NCBI GenBank assembly: GCA_964019165.1
Contig: OZ025286.1
Span: 11,630,188 to 11,694,187, forward strand
Length of the DNA stretch: 64,000 nt
From: Mastigias papua
Taxonomy: Eukaryota; Cnidaria; Scyphozoa; Rhizostomeae; Mastigiidae
Direction of reading: 5' to 3'
The notes beneath the pieces were generated by a model that saw only the letters and a list, made by a program, of their open reading frames with translations, did not search any database and had not been told where the DNA came from. Below, one piece after another: positions 1 through 16,977 of the stretch (its first letter is position 1; every line of letters begins with the position of its first letter). A program made the translations under genes and the position numbers.

Positions 1-1274
1 CATATGAAAGACTGGATCTTGGTGGAAAAGAGCGAGGTCGTGAGATTTTCAAATGGTCGAAATCCTGTGGCCAAGATTCGTAATTATCACGGAACAAGTA
101 GTGTCTGTCCTGGGTTGTTAAACTCATTGAACAACCAAACCGTACAATAATAAACAAGACAAAGCATGCCAAAAAGTGGATCCTCTCTCAAGATCATAAT
201 CTACTTCGGAGGAGTTTCAAACTTCAATCTGCTACATAACACAAATTTGACTGCGCGTGAAAAAGCAAGAACTACTTTTTGCACTTTGCTTGAAACGTAC
301 ATAGTCATGACGACGACTGAAACAATGACCGCTAAGATAAGAGTTGCATCCGGCAACCACATGAAGGAGAGATTCTGGCATCACACAAAACCATTTTTGA
401 GAGACCGATAAACAAAATAAGACTTATTCACGAGCTCAGCTAGCAGTCTATTAAATATCAATGTACCTTGAAAGACTAACGATATTCTAGTAGGTTCCGT
501 TCTGATCTTCAGTAGCAACAGATATGACTTATTTCAATGTCCATGCTTTCCATTATTAGGATTCCTAACCATGTTTTGTAACGTAAAAGGGCATCAATCA
601 TATAACGATTTAACAACGTCCATCTATATGCTCCTTTTAATACAATTTCCTCCACAGTCCCGGTTATGATTCACAATCTGTGATTCGCTTCGATTGTTAC
701 GATATGTGCAATGCTTTACCAAAAGAAAATATTGCCTTAGTATTTCTCTTTGATCTCTCCCTCTCTGTGCACCTAACACAAACTCCTCATTCGCATCCAT
801 CTGTAGGACTGCACTCATATTAGATGCTATATTGTACTTCTATTCGATGACATTGAAGCGTCGTTCGACAGAGGCTTCAACACCAGCTAAAGCGCAGAAA
901 TGAATACTTTTGAAAACGCTAGCTAAATTCTCATTTTCATGGTGTTTCCCGTTCTATCTGGAGGGGAGCAATATGAAGACCTCATCGGTTTCATACCGTT
1001 TTCAAACTTACCAGGAGCAATGTGGAAATGAGAACGGATACAGACAACTGCGAAGGAGTGTGAACATAGCCTTAGTGAATAACCACTAAAAATGCATTGA
1101 TGCCCAAAGCTGATCAGTTACAAACATTGTTGCTAAAAATATTCCCAATGACTGCTTACCATGACTCTGCTTAACTTAATTGATTATGCTTACCTCTCTG
1201 AGGTCAATCATAACAATTAGAATACTGATATACTTCCAACATACAAGCATAAATGTTGGAATAAATATTCTTAC
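1..1274. other. non-coding stretch at left edge
   Basis: No coding region is recognised here. The IFT122 exon at 1275-1341 should be followed, on the minus strand, by further WD-repeat exons. I looked for the segment that follows in other IFT122 proteins (a Ser-Trp-Thr-Asn-Asp-Gly-like WD strand) and did not find it, so the next exon probably lies beyond the left edge. The short open frames in this stretch have no recognisable domain. Confidence 0.5.
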
Positions 1275-4200
1275 CTACAACATGTTATCCTTGATGATAC
1301 TTTATGTTTAGCAACTGATTTCTGTTCTGGAGACCACAAACCTGGCAGAAGCAACGTCAGAAAATTACACAAGATCTCCGAAAAAGGTGTCTATTGTTGA
1401 CACAACAACAAATAAATACAGTCAAGGCTTCATAACAAAACCTCATATACCTATCCATAGACGTATACAGTGGCGCAACGTGCTCTCCGTAACTGAGGGA
1501 CGGGGGATTGTAACGCAATAATTTACCAACAGACACCTTAGCCAAATTATTTATATATCGACAGGACCCCCTTCTAAAGTCAGCACTTGTTTATGCATTA
1601 AAAACTATGAATCACAAGCAAATTCACACTCATTTACTGGGATGAATGATTGTACCTGGGATAGATAAACTCTTATAGAAAAATAGGAGAACGCATCTCG
1701 GTTAGGTCCGACCCAACAGACAAATTTTAAAATTTTTACCCACCAGAATGACATAAAGACTATGTCCAATATTAAACTCTAACAGGGCAGATTTACCGAA
1801 TAAGTATTAAAACATGTAGATTTACGGACAAAGCTCTAAATTATATAGATTTCAGACTTTTAAAGTTGGGGGTGTCGCAGTTTCATATTGACCGCATGCC
1901 ATGGCCCTCGATGTATACAAAGACAAAAAGTCAACATTTGAAAAGATCAACTGCTTTGAGGACAGTAGACATAACAACAACTTTCTGAAAACTGTTGAGC
2001 TACATTGAGCACAAAACGTCAACATAGGAATCGGAATTATCCTATCAAACATATATGATATTTTGAAAATGCGATAATGTTGTCAGTTAATGTTCATCAT
2101 CATGCTTATGCACTAAACTCTGAACATATTTACCTTAAAAAACTTATAGAAAACTTCAGTTACGAAAGAATCTGGGAAATCATTATTTACTGCTACAACG
2201 ATATTGTATATAAAATTAAAGTCAAATTCAAAGTTGTTTATTGCACAAATGTAGGGCACAAATGTCTAATGACGTAGTGAAAGCTATAGAAGGCTAGAGG
2301 GGTACCCATTTGTACTTTACATATGGAAAGATTTCCCACGTCAGTCTTAAACATCAAGCACCAGACGAGAGGGCAGTGGGTACCATTTTTGAGTTGTTGA
2401 TATGACATAGCTTGGATTTGAACCCAATGAGCTCCTGAGTGTAAGGTGGGTGCTTAAATCACAATGCCGCCACCCAGGTTATTTATATAACATGTAGCTG
2501 ACAATTATATGAAAAGAACTTACCAAAATCACTATTCGTACAGCTTGCTAATGCTTGACTCACTGGATTGTATGCCAAACATTGAATGGAATCATTGTGT
2601 CTAGAACATACAATTAAGCAATATAACACAAAGCTAAGTTCATTTCATTACTATGCATTTGTTATACATGGAGGTCCTATGGCCATGGCGTGGTCAACAT
2701 TACTGGCCCACATTCCAGCTGTTCAACAGGCATTATATGAGGCTGAGGGCAAATGAGGGTGACTTTACAGCCCACCTGTAACAATCTTTAATAAGAAAAC
2801 AGTTCATTAAGAAAATAAGGCTCGAAAGGCAAAATCATAAAGAAATGGTAAGAAAATAACGAGGCTCAAATCCCAAAGTTCATCTTTGCTATGTGTCAGA
2901 AATCAATATTAACTCATTCTTTGCAAGCTTCTTTACAAAGATGAAAGCTTTTCTTTGACAATCTTGAATAACAAACATTCTACAACAAGCAATGATAACC
3001 TCTTTTAGCCAGTTTAGTCCAGTAAAAGTTAACATAATCTTAAGAAAATCTCAGCCTCAGCTTCTGGAAAAGTTAAGAAAATTGAGGCTCAAGCAAACCA
3101 AATGGCCTTCTTTAAAAGACACATGCATTGCCAGTACTAGCAAATAACATGCAACATTTTTCAAAAGGAAAAGTAGCTTGGTAAAGTTCAACTTGATACT
3201 TTTAAAATATTGTCTTTAACTACAAAGAACTGTAAGAAGCAAAATTGTGCTAAATTGGCAAGGATGACTCTGAAGTTATTTGCATCAGTAGAATTGATGT
3301 AGTGCTTTGCTTCACAGCAGGCAAACCCAAGAGCACAAAGCATCTTTAATGAATGGGAATGGAGAATATTAACTGACAAGTATTGTAAGAATCAAATTCA
3401 CAAATCATCAAAGTAGCTCGATCAGATGACGTAAAAAATAAAACAATAAATTTTGCTTAAAACTGCAGCCTGCATCAAAGGGATATAGCCATGTAACATG
3501 TTGCCAAGTCTAGTCTACAAAAAGAAGCCTATATATATTTGAATAAGAACTGAGCATTGGTTTAGCTAGCAGTTTGAATCTCCATCAAGTGAAGACCAAA
3601 CAGCATCCTTTCACTACATTTGATTTCACATCAGTGACATATTGGAGACAGTCTGGGCCCTGAGAAATTCGGTGAACTGGGAGCCTCATACAGGGACTGC
3701 AAAATGAAATAAGCTCTATAGTGAAATGAATTGGTATTTTGCAAAGAACACTGACTTCAGTAGCCTAGTACACAGATGACCTAGTAAGGTATTTAGTATA
3801 GTGCAGCCAAAAAGCAGACAATGCAAAAACTCATTGGGGCCTTCATTGCTCAAGGCCCCCTAGTTGCTTATAAGATGTCATGAATTGCTACACCATTATT
3901 TTGCAACACTCACATCAACATATGATAAAAATTCCTAATACTCACGTGTACTTCAAAATCCCTTCCAATTTATTGGTCCATATAATAACACTTTTATCAG
4001 CACTACCTGATGCAAATCTCTTTCCTTATAAAAGAAATAAATTGAGCAAATTAGACTATGAGAGCAAGAATATGTACAAAAATTTGCTGAACTGCAGAGA
4101 CACTTGAACAGATAAATCACATTACAAAGCATCAAAATCTATGGCCAACATTTAAATAAAATACTATTGCATAGTAAGGATTCAAGACAAAAACAAACTG

Positions 4201-4632
4201 CTTTTAATTTTGAGATATAATTTCATAATTTCAAGAGTTTGATTGTCATTGATACCATCTTTTCCAAATGAAACACAATACACAGTATCCCTATGGCCTT
4301 TCAATGGTTGTACTAATGTACCATCAACTGTATTGTACACCTACATATAAAAAAAACACAACATATTACCAAAGTAAACTTAGAATCACAGAGTAACTTG
4401 AAGCAGAAACATTCATCTTTTCAGTTCAGATTCAAAACCATAATGAAGGGAAAATGGCATGCAATACAAAATGCTAAAACTATTCCATTCAACTTTATGC
4501 CAGATATTGTTCTCAATGTTGCTTTGTTAAGCCAACCCAAATTGAGATTGAGTTCATCTATATTTGGGGATATACCTTCCAAAGTGATTGGGATTTTGCA
4601 CAATCAATGCTGGTGTTCTCTTCTGATTCCAT

Positions 4633-4684
<52 letters not shown>

Positions 4685-5273
4685 CTTAGCAAGCTCAATT
4701 TTCAACCAGTAAACTGATGTAAATGTAAAAATGAAACTCATCTAAACCAAAGTAAGTCACATTGCATGGCACTGCCATTGGCAGTATACTCAGACTATAT
4801 AAGGATGTTATAAAACCTCATCTCTGTGTAGAACAAGAATCCTTATATAGCTCCTCGTGGCATCCTAATGCCAAAATATTACCCTCCTTCTTACATCAAG
4901 CTTATTTTCCATATTTCTCTCTTCGACATTACCTAGTGAACCAGTAGGTAGGTCAATGTACATTAACTTGATAGCAGACTTACCAATACACGATTTCCAG
5001 CCGCAACAATTAGTTGACTGCCATCTGGGCTGAATGCTAAATCATGAATACTGCAAAGGAAACAACCCAACTTGAAGTTACAGATAAATATATAATAAAT
5101 AATTTTCCAAATCAAACGAAAACACCAAAGACAACAGTGTTGCTATGGAAAAATTAAGTGAAAACAATTGTTTTTTGCATTAGGGTTCAAATATAAGAAA
5201 GTCTTCACACTCACCTTTGTGGTACTTGATCCTTGTCATGAACCTTATCAACCCAGGCTGGAATAGCTCTCAT
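1275..5273 (-). CDS. IFT122: IFT122 homologue, 5' exons 1-6 (gene runs off the left edge)
   Basis: IFT122 is a core WD-repeat subunit of the IFT-A complex, which carries retrograde cargo and membrane-protein import in cilia. Six minus-strand exons were read by eye: 5215-5273 (ATG at 5273), 4984-5050, 4256-4340, 3946-4024, 2524-2600 and 1275-1341. Every junction has GT donors and AG acceptors and the codon phases join exactly. The exons encode the amino-terminal beta-propeller. Recognisable stretches are [61 protein letters not shown] and LWSPEQKSV, all very close to animal IFT122. The 3' exons are not in the window. The start is 168 bp from the divergent ERAL1 start. A diverged copy of exons 1-3 lies upstream at 12283-15519. 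Family assignment rests on remembered IFT122 motifs; exon boundaries are seen directly. Confidence 0.9.
2800..3140 (+). repeat. unclassified interspersed repeat, copy A (inside an IFT122 intron)
   Basis: This segment is visibly related to 18665-18985 in the same orientation. Shared blocks occur in the same order: a CCAAAGTTCRTCTTT block, a CTTTACAAAGAT block, a GAAAATCTCAGC block and TTAAGAAAATTGAGGCTCA. The copies have many substitutions and small indels, so they are old. I see no terminal repeats and no coding potential. Confidence 0.6.
4632..4685. repeat. (ATCA)n tetranucleotide microsatellite
   Basis: About thirteen head-to-tail copies of a TCAA/ATCA tetranucleotide, within the intron between IFT122 exons 2 and 3. 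Confidence 0.95.
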
Positions 5274-5441
5274 TTCTAATTATATTCAGCTCCTTTCACT
5301 CCGAATTTGAACACGACCCTCAACAACGATACTTCTGCATCATTGTTGTTTATTCCAAGGAACCTCGGTATGCTGATGGCCTCTGTATCAATACCGCGCA
5401 AAGCAAGAGAGTTCTATTCCAATGGTTAACCTATTCCAATA
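5274..5441. promoter_or_regulatory. bidirectional promoter between IFT122 (-) and ERAL1 (+)
   Basis: Only 168 bp separate the IFT122 ATG (5273, minus) from the ERAL1 ATG (5442, plus), so both promoters and both 5' UTRs must share this stretch. It contains an imperfect inverted repeat (AACAACGAT ... ATCATTGTTGTT, about 5320-5351). No clear TATA box is seen. The promoter role is inferred from gene layout. Confidence 0.6.
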
Positions 5442-6569
5442 ATGGCTTTGATAAACCCTATGCGTTACTTCTGCAACATGAAGACCTGGAAGCCAAAGAA
5501 TGTAGTCTTCATCCCAAGGAAAATGTACGATATGACGCATAGGCATCAGTTTCATACCCGATCGACATTGCAGCAGTTCTTCAAAAAATCTCGAAGATTC
5601 GATACAGACACTCTTATAGGACCAGTTGACTCGAAGCCAGAGCGAAAAGGTGAGCCAAGAAAACTAGTTCGTGTGGGTGTAATTGGCGAACCCAACGCAG
5701 GGAAATCAACACTCATCAACTCAGTTGTCGGTGAGAAAGTTTCCATAATATCTGAGATAATGAACACGACAAGAGAGAGTATATATGTGCCATACAATAT
5801 GGAAAATACACAAATTGTATTCATTGACACTCCGGGTATTGTACCGTTTCAAATAGCTCGGAAGCTAAAGCTGGGTAGAACGCAAATCACTGCACCAAGG
5901 AAAGTTATTGACGAATGCGACATGTTAGCGGTTGTTATTGATCTGCAAAGTAGACGAAAGCGGGAAAGAATTCATGAATGTATTTTGGATTTATTGAATG
6001 ATCATCCAGAGTTTCCTAGTATCCTGATCCTCAATAAAATTGATCTCATAAAACGAAAATCTTCTCTTCTGAAATATGTCTCACAGTTGACATCAGATAG
6101 GAAAAAAGATGCTTGGGGCTATGAAAACAATGGTGGTTATAGTAAGTTCAACAGTGTGTTTATGGTATCTGCTTCAACTGGAGATGGTGTTCAAGATATT
6201 GTGCAATACCTAATAGAACATGCAAAAGAAGGAAATTGGGAATATGAGAATCAAATTAAAGTAGATTTACCAATGGACAAACAAATTGCAGAGTTGTTTA
6301 GAGAAACATTACTTGATTCATTCAGACATGAAATCCCTTGGCAAGTAAAGCAATTGACCCTGCTATTTGATGAAATAGATGATGAAACATGCAGGATCCA
6401 CCAGAAATTGATATGGCCAAAGAAGAGTCAGGCAAGATATGTGAGAACAAAATCTGATTTGATACAAGCCAAAACACAGGAGAAATTAGCAGAATTGTTA
6501 CAAAAGAAAATTCATCTTACAGTTGACATCAGCTCATCAGTTAGCTTAGTTAGACAATTACCTTTCTGA
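5442..6569 (+). CDS. ERAL1: ERAL1-like mitochondrial Era GTPase, intronless
   Basis: This encodes a 375-residue Era-type GTPase. Era proteins bind small-subunit rRNA and chaperone ribosome assembly; the animal form acts in mitochondria on 12S rRNA. Seen here: G1 GEPNAGKST (about residues 82-90), G2 around TTRES (109-113), G3 DTPG (129-132), G4 NKID (198-201) and G5 SAS (243-245). The amino terminus is rich in Arg, Lys and hydroxylated residues, as expected of a mitochondrial presequence. The region where the KH domain should lie keeps an Ile-Leu-Thr-Val-like end strand, but the GXXG loop is not evident (RTKS is in its place). There is no intron, although neighbouring genes have many. The start was chosen as the first ATG after the divergent IFT122 promoter. 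An AATAAA lies 31 bp after the stop. Confidence 0.9.
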   Translation: MALINPMRYFCNMKTWKPKNVVFIPRKMYDMTHRHQFHTRSTLQQFFKKSRRFDTDTLIGPVDSKPERKGEPRKLVRVGVIGEPNAGKSTLINSVVGEKVSIISEIMNTTRESIYVPYNMENTQIVFIDTPGIVPFQIARKLKLGRTQITAPRKVIDECDMLAVVIDLQSRRKRERIHECILDLLNDHPEFPSILILNKIDLIKRKSSLLKYVSQLTSDRKKDAWGYENNGGYSKFNSVFMVSASTGDGVQDIVQYLIEHAKEGNWEYENQIKVDLPMDKQIAELFRETLLDSFRHEIPWQVKQLTLLFDEIDDETCRIHQKLIWPKKSQARYVRTKSDLIQAKTQEKLAELLQKKIHLTVDISSSVSLVRQLPF

Positions 6570-6599
6570 AATTAAAGTTAGAGATAGGCTTATTTTTTG

Positions 6600-6605
6600 A
6601 ATAAA
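6600..6605 (+). terminator. polyadenylation signal AATAAA of ERAL1
   Basis: A canonical AATAAA hexamer lies 31 bp downstream of the ERAL1 stop codon, within an AT-rich 3' flank. Confidence 0.6.
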
Positions 6606-7200
6606 CTATTTTGTAGTATAGTTTGCAATAATGCAATGATAAAGGAAAATTAAAACTGTTCTTTCCATTATGTGAGATAAGACTTTTTCACTTATAGATA
6701 ACATATATAATATTCAGCCATTATGCCATAATCCAATCTCAGATTCCTACATTGTCATGTGTACTCCATTAATATTCATCCAAACCTGGCTTTTCTTCAT
6801 TTGACCCAAATTACGTACCAAACTTACAAGGAGCAGTGTATTTTACTATTGCTACTCCATAGCTATTATAATTAGATAAATTTTCCAACCACCCCTGTTA
6901 TTCGAACCCCCCATTTATTAGCTTTTTAGGAAATTTCCAACCTCCTACTATTCCTACCCACCCAACATCTATCTGTGGCTTAAGAGTATGTCACATATCA
7001 ACATATGCTTCAGAGTTAAGAACTGGCATCAGAAAAACCTTTGACCCTAACAATTTCAAATAGCTCTAGTCTTGTCATACACCCTATCAAACAAAGTATT
7101 TACATGGAATATGCATTTTTATGTTTACAATCATGCATGAATTGTCAAACTATAAATTATTACTCTGCTTGAAAGTATGTCAAATACAGCTTTCCACATA
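6606..7200. other. intergenic DNA without recognised features
   Basis: AT-rich DNA between ERAL1 and the fold-back repeat. I see no gene, domain or obvious repeat here. Confidence 0.5.
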
Positions 7201-7492
7201 AAGCAATACACATAAATTAAGACAGTTGACCTAAAGGCTAGGTTCTTTAGGTAAGTTTCTCAGTTCCTGTTCTCTATAAATATAACTGTATACATATTGT
7301 AATGCTGCCTTCAGGCTGTTAGTTGTTGCAGTCAAATGTATCTAGACCTAGATATTTGCCTCAAATTTAACTGCAACAACTAAGAGCCTGAAGGCAGCAT
7401 TACAATATACACTTAATAGAGAAAGGGAACTGAGAAACTTATCTAATGAAACTAGCCTTTAGGCCAACTGTCTTAATTTATGTGTATTGCTT
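7201..7492. repeat. fold-back inverted repeat (MITE-like palindrome)
   Basis: Two arms of roughly 115 bp (7201-7322 and 7381-7492) are near-perfect inverted complements around a loop of about 60 bp. The outer ends read AAGCAATACACATAAATTAA and its complement. Inner blocks such as TGTAATGCTGCCTTCAGGCT are mirrored as well. No coding capacity is present. The shape suits a non-autonomous fold-back DNA transposon, but I could not define a convincing target duplication. Confidence 0.8.
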
Positions 7493-8039
7493 AATTTAAT
7501 TAACTGTGTGTCTACGCCACTTCATGGCTAGAACTATACAAGCATACCACTGAAATGTATCTGAATGAACCATGACTGTTTCACATTGTGAATAGGTAAG
7601 ATGACCAGAAAGGGGGCATTTGTCCTCTGGCCTTTAGGGAGCTGAGCTGGGGAGCAGGGGGTAAAGCAGTGGTACCAGTGATTGTGAAGCAGTGGAGAGT
7701 GGGGGTCTGGGGGCAAAGCCAATCAATGCTATGTATGTAAGAAGTGTCATTCGGTTTTGATGACTTTTTTGATGGAATCTAACTTATCACATAGTCAATA
7801 AGTTGGGGGCATTTACCCCCACATTTCCCCCAGAGCTCTAACACTTCATAGAAAGTTATGCCAAGAGAGGTATGTCTCTGCATTGAAATCAAGAGCGCAC
7901 TCAACTAGAATCAGTTTGGTAAATAAATATAACCTATAACGTTCAAGTGATCAAACTTTTCAACAAGCATTTCAAGCAATTTCTAATGAAGAAACCATAG
8001 GGGAATAGCTATCAAACAATGGCTGACAGTCAGCAAATT

Positions 8040-8880
8040 ACCTTTCATTATTGATAAAACCAATTATGTAATATTTCTTTCCGCTCAACATGAAATCCCT
8101 CCAGATGTAAGACTCAAAATTGGCAATAAAGTATTAAGCCAAGCTAAATATGTAATATGTCTAGGCCTCCTACTGGATGAAAATTCAAACTGGAAATATC
8201 ACATAAAAGAACTATTGAAGAAACTATTCAGAACTTGTTGTATGCTTATCAAAAGTAAACATTTTTTGGCCTTTAAGAGTTTGATAGAAATTTACAATTC
8301 ATTGTTTATGTCTCTTACAATACGGCATTGTTGTTTGGAGAATGACATACGTGTCGTATACTGATTGTATTACTAACATTCAAAACAAGGCCATCAGAAC
8401 TATATTTCATCACCCTGATCTTTCTCCTGCTCTTCCTATTTTTAGGGAACTTAAGTTACAATAGTCGCTAAAAGTTCTAAGACGCTTTGCACTTTTTGTA
8501 TTCTGCAATGAACTTCCATCCCCCTCTCCCCTGAAACAGTGCTGGTTTTTTGGAGAAGTGCATGCGATAATGACATATTTCAGCTTAAGTTGTTAACATT
8601 TGTTTATGAATCCATGAGTAACATTAGCCCATCCTGTTTGCACGAATCTTTCACTTCAGATCATCTGCTTATAGTCTAAAATGCAAAGCAATCCAATCGT
8701 GGTGATATATTCATGGTACAGCCAAGTATTTCTTTATATGGACTAAACTCAATTCGACATCCAGGCGCCAAGTTCTAGAATGAACTACTATTGGAGATTC
8801 GTAATTCGTCTTTCAAAACATTACTTAAAATACAGCTGAAAGAATACTTACTAGAGTTAATGTTATAGGTTTGAATGAAG
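8040..8880 (+). pseudogene. LINE reverse transcriptase 3' remnant (CR1/L2-like)
   Basis: The conceptual translation, with stops and frameshifts, matches the RT thumb and C-terminal tail of non-LTR retrotransposons. Readable pieces include a Lys-Tyr-Leu-Gly-Leu-Leu-Leu-Asp-like strand (CLGLLLDENSNWKYHI), IYNSLF and NIQNKAIRTIFH. No endonuclease or RT catalytic core is present, so this is a 5'-truncated, dead copy. Exact family is uncertain. Confidence 0.7.
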
Positions 8881-10086
8881 TGTCATTCAACATTTTAATG
8901 TACGTTCAAAAGTCATATTGTTATTTCCTAATTATAGGGGGTGTTCCTTTTCTGTTAGCTTACCTACTTAGGGAACTCCTTATTAAGAATTCGCCACACA
9001 AATTAAACAATTAGCCTTACAGAATGATGATTCATTCAGAACCACTCTCTATTTAATTTGTCTTCTACTTCCAACTGTAAGGTTTATAATAGTAAGTACT
9101 TCCATTAACAGCTAATATCTAATTCTGAGTTGAAAATATTGATATTTTCTTGTACCTTTAATCGTTAATATCGTTAACATACTGTTACTGCTATTGCCGT
9201 TATTACTATCTCCAACTGTTGCTATGAACTTAAGTTACTACACATAAAATAAGTACATTCCTGCCTTATGTACTTTTGTTAGATCAAGCTGCAGAAGCAC
9301 ACCATGGGGTAAAAGTTAACACGATCTTTTGCAATATCTCGAAATATAATCTCAGAGAATTATTGGGAGCCACTATCCGCCCTGCCCCTCCACTCTACAG
9401 GCCTGGGGCATCTGGAAAGGAAATCAAGTTTTTGATATGCATCGTGACCAATTCATTGAATGTGTGATTCCCAAGTTACTTTAGAAGACACACGAAGGCC
9501 AAGTTGTGTGAATGAAATAAAAATGTCATGAACACAGGTGGGAACTAGAGGTTATTTTTACGATGATCTGTTATGTCTTTAGGCAAGTTTCGTTAGGGGG
9601 GTACAGACAAAAGGTAACCAACTATGTTATATTTTGACCAACTTTATCTTGGAAAACATTAAGAAACAATGCGGACCATGACCAAAACAGCAAATGAATT
9701 GCATTTTGAAATTCAGTCAAACTCCCCAATTCATGCTAAAATTCTTGGGAGAATGATCTACTATTTCAAACAACTTCATAATTACAAACTTTCAGTGGGC
9801 CTAAATTAGCCGCAGTTTAGCTCCATCTCATTGGTATTATAGCTTACGTTACATACAGTAATAATGATGAAGATGAATATGTCTCATAGACATCAGGGGC
9901 GTGACATCCTCCACACCCACCAGTCGGCACAGCCCTGCGATATATGATACACAATATAGTCTTCCCTTCTTCACCAACTAAGTTGCTTTTACTCGCTCCC
10001 CCCCCCCCCCCCATTTGCTGTACGTTCGCAAATTTAGAGTCCTCTGTTTGAAAAAATGGCTGAAATGTGTTCGCTCCATCTCTGAA
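8881..10086. other. intergenic DNA, poly-C tract near 10000
   Basis: No gene is recognised. A homopolymer C run of about 14 bases lies at 9998-10011, just before a LINE tail. Confidence 0.5.
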
Positions 10087-10617
10087 TTCTCACTGACTTA
10101 TTTCCATGGTATCTCTTCTTACCACTGGAGTGACTACGTCACTAACATCGAAGTCCTCCAACCGGTGGAGACCACCAGCATCGAGACCATGCTGCTCAAA
10201 TCACAGCTACGCAGGGCAGGGCACGTGTCCAAATTGGAAGATCATCGCTTGCCCAAGATGGTGCTGTACGGAGAACTCTCCACTGGCCACCGCGACAGAG
10301 GGGCACCAAAGAAACGTTACAAAGACCAACTCAAGAAATTCCTTGGTGCCTGCGATATTGACTACCGCCAGTGGTTGACACTTGCTGCTGACCGCCAGGC
10401 TTGGCGCCACACTACACACCAGGTCGTCACCTCCTTCGAGGACTCAGGCAGGGCTGACCTGAAAGAGAAACGCCGCAGAAGGAAGGACAGGCAAACCACA
10501 GCCGCCTTACCAGACCAGACTTTCAACTGCAGCCGCTGCGACCGGATCTGCCTGTCCCGGATTGGACTAGCCAGCCACCAGCGTGGCTGCAGTCGACGTG
10601 GACAACTCCCTTCCTAA
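10087..10617 (+). pseudogene. LINE C-terminal tail with terminal zinc finger
   Basis: The frame encodes the typical C-terminal end of a non-LTR retrotransposon polyprotein. It has the RRAGHVSKLEDHRLPK segment (usually RWAGH..R), the LYGELSTGHRDRGAPKKRYKD segment, an AADRQAWR block, a basic stretch, and a terminal Cys2-His-Cys-type finger (CSRCDRICLSRIGLASHQRGC, here spread over about 21 residues). Only the extreme 3' end survives. GC content is clearly higher than the flanks, as expected of a recent insertion from another sequence class. The true upstream frame is lost, so any start codon is artificial. Confidence 0.8.
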
Positions 10618-10619
10618 AT

Positions 10620-12017
10620 CTTCGCTCGCGAAGAAATGCCACGAGAGAGAGAGAGAAAGAAGAGATCTCTTCTCAAGTGAACTCTTTAGAGAACCCGTGA
10701 GAGAGGCTGTTAAATTTTTGGTCATTCTCGAAACCCTCGTTAAATGGGTAAGACATTTAGTCAGCTGTATCATTGTAAATGCTTTTGAATTCTCATCAGC
10801 TAGTTTGCTTAGATTCAACAACCAAAGCACCACATCTAGTCCCTACATTGTGGAATAATGAACTATAAATTACTACCTATGATGCAACTGCAATCACGGG
10901 CTCAGACAAGGACAAAACAGAGCATCGAGTAGGAAGCATAAAACAGAATTGATACAAGGAAGCAACTGTGCAAAATAAACTCCATGTTGGATCAAAACAG
11001 TTTTAAGAAATTGCACACAAAATGCTTTGTATACAATAGCTGAACAAGAACGGACTCCATTTCACAAATCCACGCATTTTGTACGGCAGATACCTTCAGT
11101 TCATCAAATGTTGCGTGCAAGGCACTATTCAAACACTGGCAGTCGCTACTATAGATCTGTTTGTGACTCACAGCAATCCTTGTCATGAGTTAAAATACAC
11201 ATCAACCACTGCTACCTGAATCACACGGTGAAATGACGTACACGACGAACTGCTGTTCACGATGACTACTATATACATTGTACTAGAACAGCACAATGAA
11301 CTACAGGTGTGGTTCTGTCGAAATATTTAATGTCTGTCAAGCATTAATTTTTGAAAATCCTACAGTACACTGTGAAGAAGGCCATAAAATATGTTACGCC
11401 GCATCAAACCTATTTTTTGTCCATAAGTACTATCATCATAAAATCTTTTTTAAAGAAGGGCTTATCTGCTTCATAGTATTTCGTAGTTTATTTAAATATT
11501 TTTTACATATGCCACACAAGTTCAATGGCAAGTGTTCGATTCCTTTCCTCAGTGATCTGCATTATCGAGGACGTTCTGCGCTGGCCTATCTCATAACTTG
11601 CACTGATATTCAAAAGATATCCATGGCTCACAGTTAGCACTATCCGAGGCAGGGGATTTGATCTATAAAGTTTTTCTGGGTCTACTAATCAAGTTACAAC
11701 AACAGCAACAACAACACTTAAATCTACTGTATCAAATTATGTTCTCTAGTACAGACTATGGCACTGAATAAAATTTTGATCTCCCTCTACAAGCTCTAGG
11801 CCCTAATAACATGTTACCACTGATGCGTACACTAACTTTTTCTTATTTATGCAACAATTGATATTCCGAATGAGTACATAATACCCGATAGGATTCATTT
11901 GAAATTGATTTTGCGCATTTTTCTAAATAAGCAAAAATCACATTCTATACCAAAAAGGACAGATTGACTGCAGAAGCAAAACAAATTCAATCAATATAGA
12001 AGAAGAAATAAACGCTT
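10620..12017. other. intergenic DNA without recognised genes
   Basis: AT-rich DNA. A GA-rich run (GAGAGAGAGA) at about 10644-10660 follows the LINE tail. I looked here on the minus strand for an IFT122 exon 4 belonging to the duplicated exon set and found none. Confidence 0.45.
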
Positions 12018-12142
12018 CGTCCTCGTTCTGACAATTTCAGTCAAAAAGAGTAAGTCTGTCGTCCTCGTTCTGACAATTTCAGTCAAAAAGAGTAAGTCTG
12101 TCGTCCTCGTTCTGACAATTTCAGTCAAAAAGAGTAAGTCTG
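12018..12142. repeat. 42-bp tandem repeat, three copies
   Basis: Three essentially identical head-to-tail copies of a 42-bp unit starting CGTCCTCGTTCTGACAATTT. The copies start at 12018, 12060 and 12102. There are no spacers, so this is a minisatellite and not a CRISPR array. Confidence 0.9.
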
Positions 12143-12282
12143 GCTGAGTTTTAGATTAACTGAGGAAATAAGAATTACCTTTCTGAGTAACATCTGGCAG
12201 CCGTTCGAACTTTCATATTCTGATAAGATTCAAGAACGTCAAAAGAATAAATATACAAAGAAATATAAATATTAGGACTCAC

Positions 12283-16970
<4,688 letters not shown>

Positions 16971-16977
16971 ATTATAA

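Noticed and set aside
10567..10858. Frames overlapping the LINE tail on both strands
   Set aside because: They run from LINE 3' sequence into a GA-rich tract and have no protein character.
12018..12142. Three 42-bp direct repeats, considered as CRISPR-like
   Set aside because: The copies abut without spacers and the genome is eukaryotic; it is a minisatellite.
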